Assembly: GCA_905478775.1 (NCBI GenBank)
Contig: CAJQKB010000038.1
Span: forward strand, 1 to 43,535
DNA length: 43,535 nt
Direction of reading: 5' to 3'
DNA from: an uncultured Opitutales bacterium
GTDB lineage: Bacteria > Verrucomicrobiota > Verrucomicrobiia > Opitutales > Seribacteraceae
Position 1 is the first letter of the stretch, and the number at the start of each line of letters is the position of its first letter. The notes beneath the pieces were generated by a model. It was given only the letters and a program-made list of their open reading frames with translations. It did not search any database and was not told the origin of the DNA. Made by a program: the position numbers and the translations under genes. Positions 1 to 8,355 of the stretch are shown here, in pieces.

Positions 1-348
1 GCTTTCTTTTCTGGTTTAACTTCCTCCGCTTTCGCTTCTGGTTTGTCGGCAGGTACTTCTTCCTTCTTGTCTTCTTTTACCTCTGCGACTGCCTTCTTTT
101 CTGGTTTCGCTTCTTCCGCTTTCGCTTCTGGTTTGGCAGTAGGTGCTTCTTCCTTCTTGTCTTCTTTTACCTCTGCGACTGCCTTCTTTTCTGGTTTCGA
201 TTCCTCCGCTTTCACTTCAGGTTCGGCAACAGGTGCTTCTTCCTTCTTGTCCTCTTTTACCTCTGCGACTGCCTTCTCTTCTGGTTTCGATTCCTCCGCT
301 TTCGCTTCGGGTTCGGCAACAGGAGTTTCTTCCTTCTTGTCTTCCATC
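1..348 (-). repeat. 90-bp in-frame tandem repeat in the rpsP tail
   Basis: About 3.8 copies of a 90-bp unit lie in frame with rpsP and continue off the left edge. The marker ctctgcgactgcc recurs at about 81, 171 and 261. Each copy encodes roughly KEDKKEEAPVAEPEAKAEE followed by SKPEEKAVAEV. Copies differ by only a few bases, so the array looks young or homogenised by slippage or recombination. The repeat degenerates at MEDKKEE, next to the S16 core. Confidence 0.93.
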
Positions 349-671
349 TGAGGTGCAACATCACTCTTCTGAGCACGTGCTAATCGTTTAGCGGCTTCTC
401 GCTCTGATTTCTTCAACCATTCCTCTGGAGTAAGACGACCTTGGCGAATCAAACTTTTAGCAGTGTCAGTGGGTTGTGCACCCACGCCTAACCAATGATC
501 GATGCGATCCATCTTCAACTTGAGTTCTTCGGAACGAGCATGTGCCTTCGGACTATAAGTTCCGAGAACTTCAATAAACTTTCCGTCACGACGGGTGGTA
601 GATGGAGTGACTACCATACGATAAAATGGGGAGTGGCGGGCTCCGTGTCTTTGCAAGCGAATCTTAATCAT
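1..671 (-). CDS. rpsP: 30S ribosomal protein S16 with long repetitive C-terminal tail (3' end outside window)
   Basis: S16 is a small-subunit ribosomal protein that binds 16S rRNA during 30S assembly. The N-terminal ~80 residues match the family: an opening MIKIRLQRHGA, then HSPFYRMVV, a GTYSP turn, and IDHWLGVGAQPTDTA ahead of a short LTPEEWLKK helix. Typical S16 is 80-100 residues. This one continues past 223 residues without a stop, as a highly charged tail of Lys, Glu, Ala, Pro and Val built from 30-residue repeats, and leaves the window at the left edge. The ATG at 671 is the natural S16 start; upstream there is only a weak AAGAAG. In many bacteria rpsP leads an operon with rimM, trmD and rplS, which would lie off the left edge (inference). 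The tail is probably disordered. Identity is certain; the role of the tail is unknown. Confidence 0.95.
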   Translation of the reverse strand, partial: MIKIRLQRHGARHSPFYRMVVTPSTTRRDGKFIEVLGTYSPKAHARSEELKLKMDRIDHWLGVGAQPTDTAKSLIRQGRLTPEEWLKKSEREAAKRLARAQKSDVAPQMEDKKEETPVAEPEAKAEESKPEEKAVAEVKEDKKEEAPVAEPEVKAEESKPEKKAVAEVKEDKKEEAPTAKPEAKAEEAKPEKKAVAEVKEDKKEEVPADKPEAKAEEVKPEKK

Positions 672-859
672 AATCTTCTTAGTAAATGAAGGGGTGCGAA
701 ATAAGGAAAAAGCTAAAAGAAAAGAATATTATTAACACTCTGTCAATGAAAAACCCCTTAATTATCGGGCATATCCACACCTTGAACTCAATGAATTTCG
801 GTTACCAATTGTAAAGCAATCTTGTCTTTCTTCAAACGATTGTTTAAATAGCCTCAATC
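672..859. promoter_or_regulatory. Divergent intergenic region between rpsP and the tetR pump operon
   Basis: This 188-bp AT-rich stretch separates two divergent transcription units, so it must hold promoters for both. On the minus strand a perfect TTGACA (complement of 741-746) sits about 70 bp upstream of the rpsP start, but no good -10 element lies 16-18 bp beyond it. I do not see a long palindrome that would be a clear TetR-type operator. The sites themselves are not resolved. Confidence 0.3.
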
Positions 860-1531
860 ATGGTTTGTTCCTCCATTCTTACTCGTGCCAATGGGCAAGA
901 AACAAAAGCAAGGCTTTTACGAACTACTGAAACATTATTCGCTTCAAAGGGTGTGGCCGGCGTTACGATGAGGGTCGTAGCCAAGAAAGCCAAAACGAAT
1001 CTCGCATCTGCTCATTATCACTTTGGTTCGAAAGAAGCCATGGTCTTAGAAATGATCAAATCCAAGATAGAACCGATAAACTTAAAAAGGAGGAAAAGAT
1101 TAGACGAGGCTAAAGTAAAATTCGCAGACAAACCATTGCCCAATATAGAAATTTTCCGGGCTCTGATTCACCCCGTGGGAGAGGAAGTGGAGAAACAGAT
1201 CACTAATCAAAACGGCATCATCGAAATCATTGCTCGTAGTTTTACAGAGCCAGCAGAATTTCTTGATAAAATACAAAAAAGATTTTTCGGAGAATTATCT
1301 CAGGTTTTTATGACTGAACTGAAAAACTCCAATCCCGATGCAAACGAGGAGGATTTATATTGGAATTACCATCTGGCCGTTTCATCAATGTTAGGTACAT
1401 TGGCACAACATCGTCGAATGATTGACTTTTCAGTAGGCAAATATAATGAAAATGCTGTCAGTGCCATGATCGATCGACTTATAATTTTTGTATCCAATGG
1501 TTTCGAGGCAGGTATTCAAATTAAACAATGA
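860..1531 (+). CDS. TetR/AcrR-family transcriptional regulator of the adjacent RND pump
   Basis: Predicted one-component repressor of 223 residues. The N-terminal helix-turn-helix is clear at about residues 15-60 (ETKARLLRTTETLFASKG, then VTMRVVAKKAKTNLASAHYHFGSKEAM). The C-terminal half, with YWNYHLAVSSMLGTL near residue 175, resembles the ligand-binding domain of PsrA/CecR-like TetR regulators, which often sense lipids or amphipathic compounds (family knowledge; the ligand is not readable). An internal ATG near 890 is out of frame, so the start is 860 or a nearby non-ATG codon; there is no Shine-Dalgarno. The stop overlaps the next start (ATGA), so it is co-transcribed with the efflux genes and probably autoregulates them. 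Confidence 0.9.
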   Translation: MVCSSILTRANGQETKARLLRTTETLFASKGVAGVTMRVVAKKAKTNLASAHYHFGSKEAMVLEMIKSKIEPINLKRRKRLDEAKVKFADKPLPNIEIFRALIHPVGEEVEKQITNQNGIIEIIARSFTEPAEFLDKIQKRFFGELSQVFMTELKNSNPDANEEDLYWNYHLAVSSMLGTLAQHRRMIDFSVGKYNENAVSAMIDRLIIFVSNGFEAGIQIKQ

Positions 1532-2943
1532 AAATTCACCCTATTTGTATCTTAATTCCTTTTTTTGCCCTTTTGTCGTGTCGGTCGACAAAAAAGGAAA
1601 TATCAAATTTAGAGAAAAATTTAATTCCCGCCCAATGGAACTCCGATTTCGAGGTTAGATCAGCGGACCGCAATATAACCTACTGGACAGATTCTTTTGA
1701 AATCCCCCCGCTTACTCGTTTGATTTCGCAAGCGAATCAAAATAATTCTGAATTAGCATCCATGTATGAACGAATGGTTGCCAAGGGGGAAGATGCCACA
1801 ATTGGGGGAGCCAATCTCTTACCATCTGCTAATGCAAATGTTACTGGAGCCAGAAATAAAAGAAATTTAATTGGGTTCAATTTTCCAAACAGTGAAACCT
1901 CATTTACTTCGAGCAGTTTCAATTCCGGAATAAATGTAAGCTGGGAAATAGATTTATGGGGAAAGATTAAAGATTCCCGTAATTCTGCTAAAAAGAGATT
2001 TGAATCAAGCTTAGCAGATTACCAAGCAGCCCGATTGTCACTAAATGGTCAAGTCGCGAAGGCGTGGTTCAATTTAGTCGAGAATTCTTTTCAGATAGAA
2101 CTAGTTGAAAAAACAATTGAAACCTATTCCAAGAATCTCTCCTTTATTAATGACCGATACCAAACAGGACTGGCCACTGCACTGGAGCAAAAACTTGCGG
2201 AAGCCAGCTACCTTTCGTCTCAGGCAAACTTAGCCCAGAGAAAACGTTTGGCAATGAACTTAACCCAAACTCTTCAAGAATTAATCGGTGATTACCCGGA
2301 TGGAAAAATGGATCTTAATTCTTCCATGTCTCTTCCTGACCTGGTCCTCCCTCCCCTTCCCCCCACTCCTGCAGAAGTGATCGAATCACGTTATGATTTA
2401 AACTCGGCTCGGTTAAAAGTTCAATCAACTGGATTGGATTTAAAGGTGGCGAATAAAAACCTACTCCCCTCCTTTACACTAACTGGTGCTCCAGGAAGCC
2501 GTTCGGATAATTTTAGTGATTTGGTCGATCAGAAATTTCGAGTATGGGATATTTCCGGTGCCGTAAGTCAACCGATCTTTCAGGGAGGAAGACTGCGGGC
2601 AGGAATAAGAAAATCAGAAGCCTTACAAAAATCTGCTCTTTTCGAACTGAAAGCGGTTATCCTTCGGGCATTTTTTGAAGTGGAGAATTCACTCTCTGCT
2701 GAAATCCACCTTGCAAATGAAGAAACGAAGTTACAACAGTCGTCCATTGCCTATGCAAACGCAGCTGAGTTGAGTTGGAAGAGATATCAGCGTGGAGTGG
2801 AGGGAATTTTTAATGCCCTTGATACAAGAAGGCGTTCATTTGAAGCAGAAAGTCGATTTTTACTCCTTAAAAAAGAAAGAATTCTGAACCGAATAAACCT
2901 TTACCTAGCAATTGGCATGGAAGCCATCGCCACAGAATCATGA
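1528..2943 (+). CDS. Outer-membrane efflux lipoprotein (TolC/OprM/NodT family)
   Basis: Outer-membrane channel of a tripartite efflux pump, 471 residues. The N-terminus is a lipoprotein signal: a hydrophobic run ending in LLSC with the acylated Cys at residue 18. Two outer-membrane-efflux repeats follow. The first has GINVSWEIDLWGKI and a helical hairpin; the second has DLNSARLKVQSTGLDLKVA, then SQPIFQGGRLRAGIRKSEA. These are the signatures of the OprM/NodT branch. The start overlaps the tetR stop by 4 bp and the end overlaps the adaptor gene by 4 bp. Placing the outer-membrane gene before the adaptor and pump is less common than adaptor-pump-channel order. Substrate unknown. Confidence 0.93.
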   Translation: MKIHPICILIPFFALLSCRSTKKEISNLEKNLIPAQWNSDFEVRSADRNITYWTDSFEIPPLTRLISQANQNNSELASMYERMVAKGEDATIGGANLLPSANANVTGARNKRNLIGFNFPNSETSFTSSSFNSGINVSWEIDLWGKIKDSRNSAKKRFESSLADYQAARLSLNGQVAKAWFNLVENSFQIELVEKTIETYSKNLSFINDRYQTGLATALEQKLAEASYLSSQANLAQRKRLAMNLTQTLQELIGDYPDGKMDLNSSMSLPDLVLPPLPPTPAEVIESRYDLNSARLKVQSTGLDLKVANKNLLPSFTLTGAPGSRSDNFSDLVDQKFRVWDISGAVSQPIFQGGRLRAGIRKSEALQKSALFELKAVILRAFFEVENSLSAEIHLANEETKLQQSSIAYANAAELSWKRYQRGVEGIFNALDTRRRSFEAESRFLLLKKERILNRINLYLAIGMEAIATES

Positions 2944-4154
2944 AGAAGTTCAAAATGTTGATTATATGCGGGGTTATTATTACTTCTGCAATTTTGATTG
3001 GAAAATATCTGATCGAAAGTAAGCCCCAGTCGAAACCAAAAGAAATTGTTAAACAACTTCCCTTTGTCGACATCGTCGAAGCAAACCTGGTATCCCAAAG
3101 AGCAACAATAGAGGCATTTGGAACCGTACAGGCACGCACTCTTACCAATTTAATTGCCGAGGTGCCTGGATTGATTGAAGGAGTGGCACCGTTTAAAAAC
3201 GAAGTAAATCAATCGATTGCATCCTTTCAAAATGGAGGCTTTTTCGAAAAGGGAGATTTGTTGGTCAAAATTGTCGATATTGATCTCCTTGCTCGAGAGG
3301 CAGAAACATTGGCAAACCTGAGACGGACGGAGTATCAATTAGCACAGGAACGGGCACTTGCAGACCAGGCAAAAACGGAATGGGGTGACCGGGATTGGAA
3401 ACTCGCCACGGCTTTAGTAAAAAGACAGCCCCAAATCTTAAAAGCAGAGGCCGAAGCAAAGGCAGCAGAAGCACTACATAACCAGGCCAAAAAAAATGTG
3501 CTTAAAGCAAATGTACGGGCTCCATTCAGAGGCAGAATCCTAAATATTTTAGCCGATGTGGGGCAACAGGTTGGTTCAGGTTCTTCCTCTGCACTCGCAA
3601 AAATCTATTCAATTAAAAAAGGGGAAGTTCAACTCGCACTTAGTAGGAAAGAACTTTCATTTCTTAATTTTAATGAGGGTTCTCCTCATGGAGAAAACCA
3701 AATTGCAGTCAAAATTGTAAATGAGGAAGGAAAGACAATCCATTCTGGCGTGATTGATCGATCTCAGGGAATAATCGATCCGCGCACTCGTCTGCACAAC
3801 TTGGTTGCTCGTTTCGATAATTGTTTCACCGATCCTTTTAACCAAATTTCTAAAGTTGAAAACCCGTTAAGCATTGGACAATTTGTGAAACTAAAACTCA
3901 TTGGACCAAAGATTGATGTATTCATAATCCCTATCTCTGCATTCAGAGAACAAAATACGATTCTTGTTTTAGACCAGGAGGATCGTTTGACTGTGCGGAA
4001 AGTTAAAAGTGTCAAGAGAGATGGACTGGAAGTGTGGGTTGTGGGTGGGATTCAAGAAGGGGAGAGAGTTTGCATCACACCGATGGATATTATTGCGGAA
4101 GGAATGAAAGTTAAAATTTCGTCTTCCACCGCAGACCAAAACAAGACACAGTAA
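2940..4154 (+). CDS. RND efflux periplasmic adaptor (HlyD/AcrA family membrane fusion protein)
   Basis: Periplasmic adaptor joining the inner-membrane pump to the outer-membrane channel, 404 residues. A single N-terminal membrane anchor (about residues 5-23) is followed by a barrel-sandwich half motif, a long Ala/Glu/Lys-rich helical hairpin at about 115-180, and the returning lipoyl half with VRAPFRGRILNILADVGQQV. The C-terminal beta-barrel and membrane-proximal domains follow. There is no lipobox, so it is anchored by the transmembrane helix and not by a lipid. It overlaps the upstream gene by 4 bp and shares one base with the pump gene (TAATG). A dedicated partner of the flanking genes. 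Confidence 0.93.
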   Translation: MKKFKMLIICGVIITSAILIGKYLIESKPQSKPKEIVKQLPFVDIVEANLVSQRATIEAFGTVQARTLTNLIAEVPGLIEGVAPFKNEVNQSIASFQNGGFFEKGDLLVKIVDIDLLAREAETLANLRRTEYQLAQERALADQAKTEWGDRDWKLATALVKRQPQILKAEAEAKAAEALHNQAKKNVLKANVRAPFRGRILNILADVGQQVGSGSSSALAKIYSIKKGEVQLALSRKELSFLNFNEGSPHGENQIAVKIVNEEGKTIHSGVIDRSQGIIDPRTRLHNLVARFDNCFTDPFNQISKVENPLSIGQFVKLKLIGPKIDVFIIPISAFREQNTILVLDQEDRLTVRKVKSVKRDGLEVWVVGGIQEGERVCITPMDIIAEGMKVKISSSTADQNKTQ

Positions 4155-7100
4155 TGATTGCCTGGTTTGCCAAAAATGGGGTAGCAGCCAATTTACTCGC
4201 CGGGATTATTTTACTCGCCGGGATCATTTCTATTCGAGGTTTAAAAATGGAGCTATTTCCTGATTTCGATCTCGATATAGTTACAGTCTCAGTAATCTAC
4301 CCGGGAGCTGCTCCACTTGAGGTTGAAGACGGAGTTTGCAAACAAATAGAAGAAAAAATTTGGGATCTTGTAGGCATCAAGGAAATGACTTCCTTTGCCC
4401 GAGAAAATACCGGTGTCATTAGCATCCAGGTTGAGAAAGGAAAAAGTGCCAAAGTTCTTGCTGATGAGATTAAAGTTCGAGTTGATGCGATCAATAACTT
4501 CCCCGAAGAGGCAGAAAAACCTATTGTTGAAGTTATGACTGCGAAACGAAGGGTTCTCGCCCTTGCGATACATGGACAGTCTGACATTCAATCAATTCGA
4601 AGGCTTGCCGAAAAAACACAGGATGACCTCACCAATATTGCAGGCATCACCCAGGTCGAAATATCAGGAATCAGAAACCCAGAAATCGGAATCGAACTCT
4701 CCGAGCAGGCAATGCGTGAACATGGGTTAAGCTTTGATTCCGTTTCCCAAGCTTTAAAGAGAAATTCAGTCGATATTCCAGGCGGAGTGGCTCGAACTAC
4801 TGCCGGAGAAACACTTCTGCGCACGACTGGGAAAGCAAGGGAAGGCCGACAATTTGAACAGATTGAAATTGTATCATCTACCAATGGTTCTTCCGTACAA
4901 CTTCAAGATATTGCATGGGTAAAAGATGGATTTGAAGATAAGGTTTTATATACCACATTTAAAGGTCAACCTGCAGTAACCTTACGAATTTTTAGAGTAG
5001 GAAAACAAAGCCCACTTGATATATCCGAAAAGGTCTCAGACTATGTTGAGAAGCAAAAGCTCCTATTACCGGAGGGGATCAGCATGACGATTTGGCAGGA
5101 CAGTTCCTATTACCTCCAAGGTCGATTAGATATGATGATCAGAAATGCCCAACATGGTCTAATTCTCGTATTTCTTGTTTTATCATTTTTCCTTCGTCCA
5201 TCGCTGGCCTTCTTTGTTGCTCTCGGCTTGCCGATTTCCTTTATGGGTGCGTTTGCAACTATGGGAGTCATTGGCGCATCGATCAATTTGGTCTCTCTTT
5301 TTGCATTTATTGTGGTTCTCGGAATTCTCGTAGATGATGCCATTGTCGTGGGGGAGTCTGTTTACACACTGGGAAAGAAAGGTCTCTCCCCCGTGGATGC
5401 GTCAATCAAGGGAACTCAATTAGTCGCGATACCTGTGACCTTTGCCATTCTTACCAGTGTAGTGGCATTCGTACCCCTGCTTTTTTTACCAGGCTGGTTA
5501 GGGAAACTGATGAAAGATATCCCACTTGTTGTAATCCCTGCGTTGTTATTTTCACTGGTGGAATCAAAGTTTATTCTACCTTACCACCTCACCTTTTGTC
5601 GATTTAACCGGGGTGGAAAAAATTGGTTTTCTCGAATACAGGAATCAATTGCAGATGGTCTCGAGCGCTTTATAGAAAAAGTCTATTCCCCATTTCTCTT
5701 TAGGTGCCTCCGTTTGCGATGGCCCGTAGTGGCAGGATTCCTAGGCATATTGATAATAACCTTTGCCCTCATAATCGGTGGCCATGTTAAGTCTGTGCGC
5801 GGTGTACCGCCGGTACCTTCTGACTATATATCGGTCAAATTAACAATGCAGGATGGAGTCCCCGCTGCTACCACCGAGCACTCCATAAAACTAGTAGAGA
5901 ATGCAAGGATTGAAGTGATCCAGTATTTGAAATCGGTCGGCGAGCCCAATCCCTTTCGATACGATATGATTACAATGGGTGCACAGCCATTTTCTGGTGG
6001 GCCGAAAAGTTCCTCCAATATTGTAAGCGGTTCCAATATCGGGGAAGTTAGTGTGGAGCTTATTAAATCGGAGGATCGCACCAGGAGTGCTCCCCAAATT
6101 TCCGCTCTTTGGCGCGAAAGAATTGGTCCACTTCCAGGAGTTAAACAAATTTATTTTGGTGATGTGGCAGCCGGGGGAAGTAAAACTGCATTGGATATAG
6201 AAATTTCCGGACAAAATTTAGAAACCATGAAAAAAGCGGCCCACCAGCTCAAAGAACATTTTAAAAAGTATCAGGGGCTGTTTGATATTTCTGATTCCTA
6301 TTCCGGTGGAAAAAGAGAATTAAAATTAAAACTCAATTCGGCAGGTCGGGCACTAGGCTTGACCGAATCTGACCTTGGTCGACAAGTCAGGCAAGCTTAC
6401 TACGGGGAAGAGATTCAAAGACTTCAACGGGATCGCGAAGAGTTGAAAGTAATGCTTCGATATCCGCTGCAAGACAGAAAAAGTCTCAGTGCATTAGAAA
6501 GCCTCCGAATTCGAACCCCGCAGGGCATTGAAGTTCCTTTGGAAGAAATTGCCCAGATATCGTACGGTCAGGGTTATCCCACAATTAAAAGATCGGATCG
6601 TGCCCGTATCATTAATGTGCAATCATCGGCAGACAAATTAATTGCTGATATACCCAGTATAGAGAGGGATTTGGATCAATCTTTTCTACCATCAATCCGC
6701 AAGGATTTTCCCTCCTTGCGCTTCTCATTTGTGGGAGAAAGAAAAGAGCAAAATGAAAGCGACTCAAGCCTTGCTCAGTCCGGTTGGATTGCCCTTTTTA
6801 TAATATACGCATTATTAGCAATTCCATTTCGTTCTTATTTCCAGCCTCTTTTAGTAATGTCTGTGATTCCATTTGGATTAATTGGGGCAGTATTGGGACA
6901 TTTGCTTTTCTCAATTCCTCTGAGTCAGTTGTCGATGTTTGGAATTGTTGCATTAACTGGAGTAGTAATAAACGATAGCCTAGTCCTGGTTCACTATGTA
7001 AATCAAAAAAGTAAAAATTCAACTTTGCTTGAGGCCGCTAAAAGTGCAGGAATGGCAAGATTCCGGCCCATTCTTCTGACCTCGCTGACTACCTTTGTTG

Positions 7101-7333
7101 GATTACTCCCCATTCTTTTTGAACGTAGCCTTCAAGCTCAATTCTTAAAACCGATGGCAATTGCGATCGGGTTTGGCGTGTTATTTGCCACATTTATCAC
7201 CCTCATTATGGTGCCCTGTTTATATCTAATCTTAGAGGACATCTTACGGACCCTCAAAAGACCGCTCAAGTGGTTTGGTATATCGCAAGATACCCAACCC
7301 GATGCAATTATGCGAACTGAAGATTCTGCTTAA
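4154..7333 (+). CDS. RND-family efflux pump, inner-membrane transporter (AcrB/HAE type)
   Basis: Proton-driven resistance-nodulation-division transporter of 1059 residues, the usual family size. Twelve transmembrane segments are expected: one at the N-terminus, a cluster at about 335-480, one near 525 and a second cluster near 870-1030. The TM4 proton-relay pair is present as GILVDDAIVVGESV (Asp394, Asp395). The N-terminal LFPDFDLDIVTVSVIYPGAA is typical. TM10 carries GVVINDSLVLVHYVN, as in a divergent AcrB-like branch, in place of the Lys940 of E. coli AcrB. Two large periplasmic loops carry the porter and docking domains. It is the last gene of the tetR operon, and its stop overlaps the convergent ArsR-methyltransferase stop by 4 bp. 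Substrate class not predictable. Confidence 0.95.
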   Translation: MIAWFAKNGVAANLLAGIILLAGIISIRGLKMELFPDFDLDIVTVSVIYPGAAPLEVEDGVCKQIEEKIWDLVGIKEMTSFARENTGVISIQVEKGKSAKVLADEIKVRVDAINNFPEEAEKPIVEVMTAKRRVLALAIHGQSDIQSIRRLAEKTQDDLTNIAGITQVEISGIRNPEIGIELSEQAMREHGLSFDSVSQALKRNSVDIPGGVARTTAGETLLRTTGKAREGRQFEQIEIVSSTNGSSVQLQDIAWVKDGFEDKVLYTTFKGQPAVTLRIFRVGKQSPLDISEKVSDYVEKQKLLLPEGISMTIWQDSSYYLQGRLDMMIRNAQHGLILVFLVLSFFLRPSLAFFVALGLPISFMGAFATMGVIGASINLVSLFAFIVVLGILVDDAIVVGESVYTLGKKGLSPVDASIKGTQLVAIPVTFAILTSVVAFVPLLFLPGWLGKLMKDIPLVVIPALLFSLVESKFILPYHLTFCRFNRGGKNWFSRIQESIADGLERFIEKVYSPFLFRCLRLRWPVVAGFLGILIITFALIIGGHVKSVRGVPPVPSDYISVKLTMQDGVPAATTEHSIKLVENARIEVIQYLKSVGEPNPFRYDMITMGAQPFSGGPKSSSNIVSGSNIGEVSVELIKSEDRTRSAPQISALWRERIGPLPGVKQIYFGDVAAGGSKTALDIEISGQNLETMKKAAHQLKEHFKKYQGLFDISDSYSGGKRELKLKLNSAGRALGLTESDLGRQVRQAYYGEEIQRLQRDREELKVMLRYPLQDRKSLSALESLRIRTPQGIEVPLEEIAQISYGQGYPTIKRSDRARIINVQSSADKLIADIPSIERDLDQSFLPSIRKDFPSLRFSFVGERKEQNESDSSLAQSGWIALFIIYALLAIPFRSYFQPLLVMSVIPFGLIGAVLGHLLFSIPLSQLSMFGIVALTGVVINDSLVLVHYVNQKSKNSTLLEAAKSAGMARFRPILLTSLTTFVGLLPILFERSLQAQFLKPMAIAIGFGVLFATFITLIMVPCLYLILEDILRTLKRPLKWFGISQDTQPDAIMRTEDSA

Positions 7334-8265
7334 ATACCCTTTTCGCCTGTAGCAAGCAGGGTCTCAAAAAATGGTTCGGTATTTTCCTTCGCAACAATTT
7401 CAACTTTAGCCTTTTGAAATCCTGACTCTTTGATTAAAGAATAAAGTTCGTTTTCAGCGAAGCCCAACCATCGATCGCTGTATAATTGTCGGGCTTTTTC
7501 AAATTGATGCTGCTTCAAATCAATTACAATTAATTGACCACCGGGTTTTAAAATCCTAAACGCCTCTTGCAGTGCTACATTTGGACGTTCTGCATGATGT
7601 AATGATTGACTCATTAAGGCTAAATCAACGCTATTATCTTGAAGGGGAACTTTCTCTAAATCACCGAGTTTGTAATTCAAGTTGGACAGTCCATTTTTCT
7701 TTGCCAGTTCTAGACCGAGTCTCACCATGCTTTTTGAGCGATCAATACAATACACTTTTTGTGCTCTCTCGGCTAATAATTGAGAGATCATTCCTTCGCC
7801 AGCACCCAAGTCAGCAATAATAATTTTAGGAACTAAACGAAGTAGGAAATGTCCGATCGCATCCCACGATCGTCCCGGTACATAATTTTTTCCTAATCGC
7901 CCGGCAACTTCATCAAAATATTGTTCGCTTGCCCGCATTCTTCTTTCAATGATTCGTTGCAATGCAGATTGATCCGTATTCCAAAATTCTTCATCTGAAT
8001 CTACTTCTAAGGCGATTCTCACAAGTTCAAATTGTTTCGAACCTCCCAGAATTAAAGTATAGAAAGTTTTCTTTCCCTCCTTTCGGTCACTTACCATCTC
8101 ATACCTTCTGAGTAACGAAAGGTGACTGGAAATACGAGATTGTCCCATTTCTAAGATTTCTTGCAATTCGGCAACAGACAGTTCTTCCTGCCCGAGTAGT
8201 CGTAACATACGCAGACGGGTGCTATCAGACAGTACCTGTAGTACCTCGGTGACCTTCATTGTCAT
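7330..8265 (-). CDS. ArsR-type winged-helix regulator fused to class I SAM methyltransferase
   Basis: A 311-residue fusion. Residues 1-75 form an ArsR-like winged helix (LSDSTRLRMLRLLGQEELSV, then MGQSRISSHLSLLRRYEMV). The C-terminal two thirds are a Rossmann methyltransferase with motif I DLGAGEG at residues 152-158, the acidic strand-2 residue in YCIDRSKSMV, and LKPGGQLIVIDL. The ArsR helices lack the Cys-rich metal site of SmtB/ArsR sensors, so it is not expected to sense metal. Fusions like this are known in bacteria beside methionine-cycle genes such as metF or ahcY; none is here. Probably a SAM/SAH-responsive regulator (inference). Substrate and targets unknown. The upstream region has no Shine-Dalgarno. 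Confidence 0.88.
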   Translation of the reverse strand: MTMKVTEVLQVLSDSTRLRMLRLLGQEELSVAELQEILEMGQSRISSHLSLLRRYEMVSDRKEGKKTFYTLILGGSKQFELVRIALEVDSDEEFWNTDQSALQRIIERRMRASEQYFDEVAGRLGKNYVPGRSWDAIGHFLLRLVPKIIIADLGAGEGMISQLLAERAQKVYCIDRSKSMVRLGLELAKKNGLSNLNYKLGDLEKVPLQDNSVDLALMSQSLHHAERPNVALQEAFRILKPGGQLIVIDLKQHQFEKARQLYSDRWLGFAENELYSLIKESGFQKAKVEIVAKENTEPFFETLLATGEKGI

Positions 8266-8312
8266 ATACTAGTAGGAATTGCCGAATAGAAACAATTAAG
8301 CAAAACTAATAT

Positions 8313-8343
8313 TTGTGGTTTTGAAAATCAAGACAAACCACAA
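8313..8343 (-). terminator. Inverted repeat between the greA-like gene and the ArsR-methyltransferase gene
   Basis: Perfect 9-bp arms TTGTGGTTT (8313-8321) and AAACCACAA (8335-8343) with a 13-nt loop. It starts 13 nt past the stop of the greA-like gene on the same strand and lies 48 nt or more upstream of the ArsR start. There is no strong U-run on the minus strand, so it may be a Rho-assisted or weak terminator, or an operator for the ArsR-type regulator. Confidence 0.35.
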
Positions 8344-8355
8344 CACAGAAAATAA

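Noticed and set aside
1-348. CRISPR-like array
   Set aside because: The 90-bp units are contiguous, in frame and coding, with no unique spacers.
43-391. Plus-strand Ser/Phe/Ala-rich open frames of 102 and 82 codons
   Set aside because: They are the mirror of the 90-bp repeats in rpsP; low-complexity composition with no start signal.
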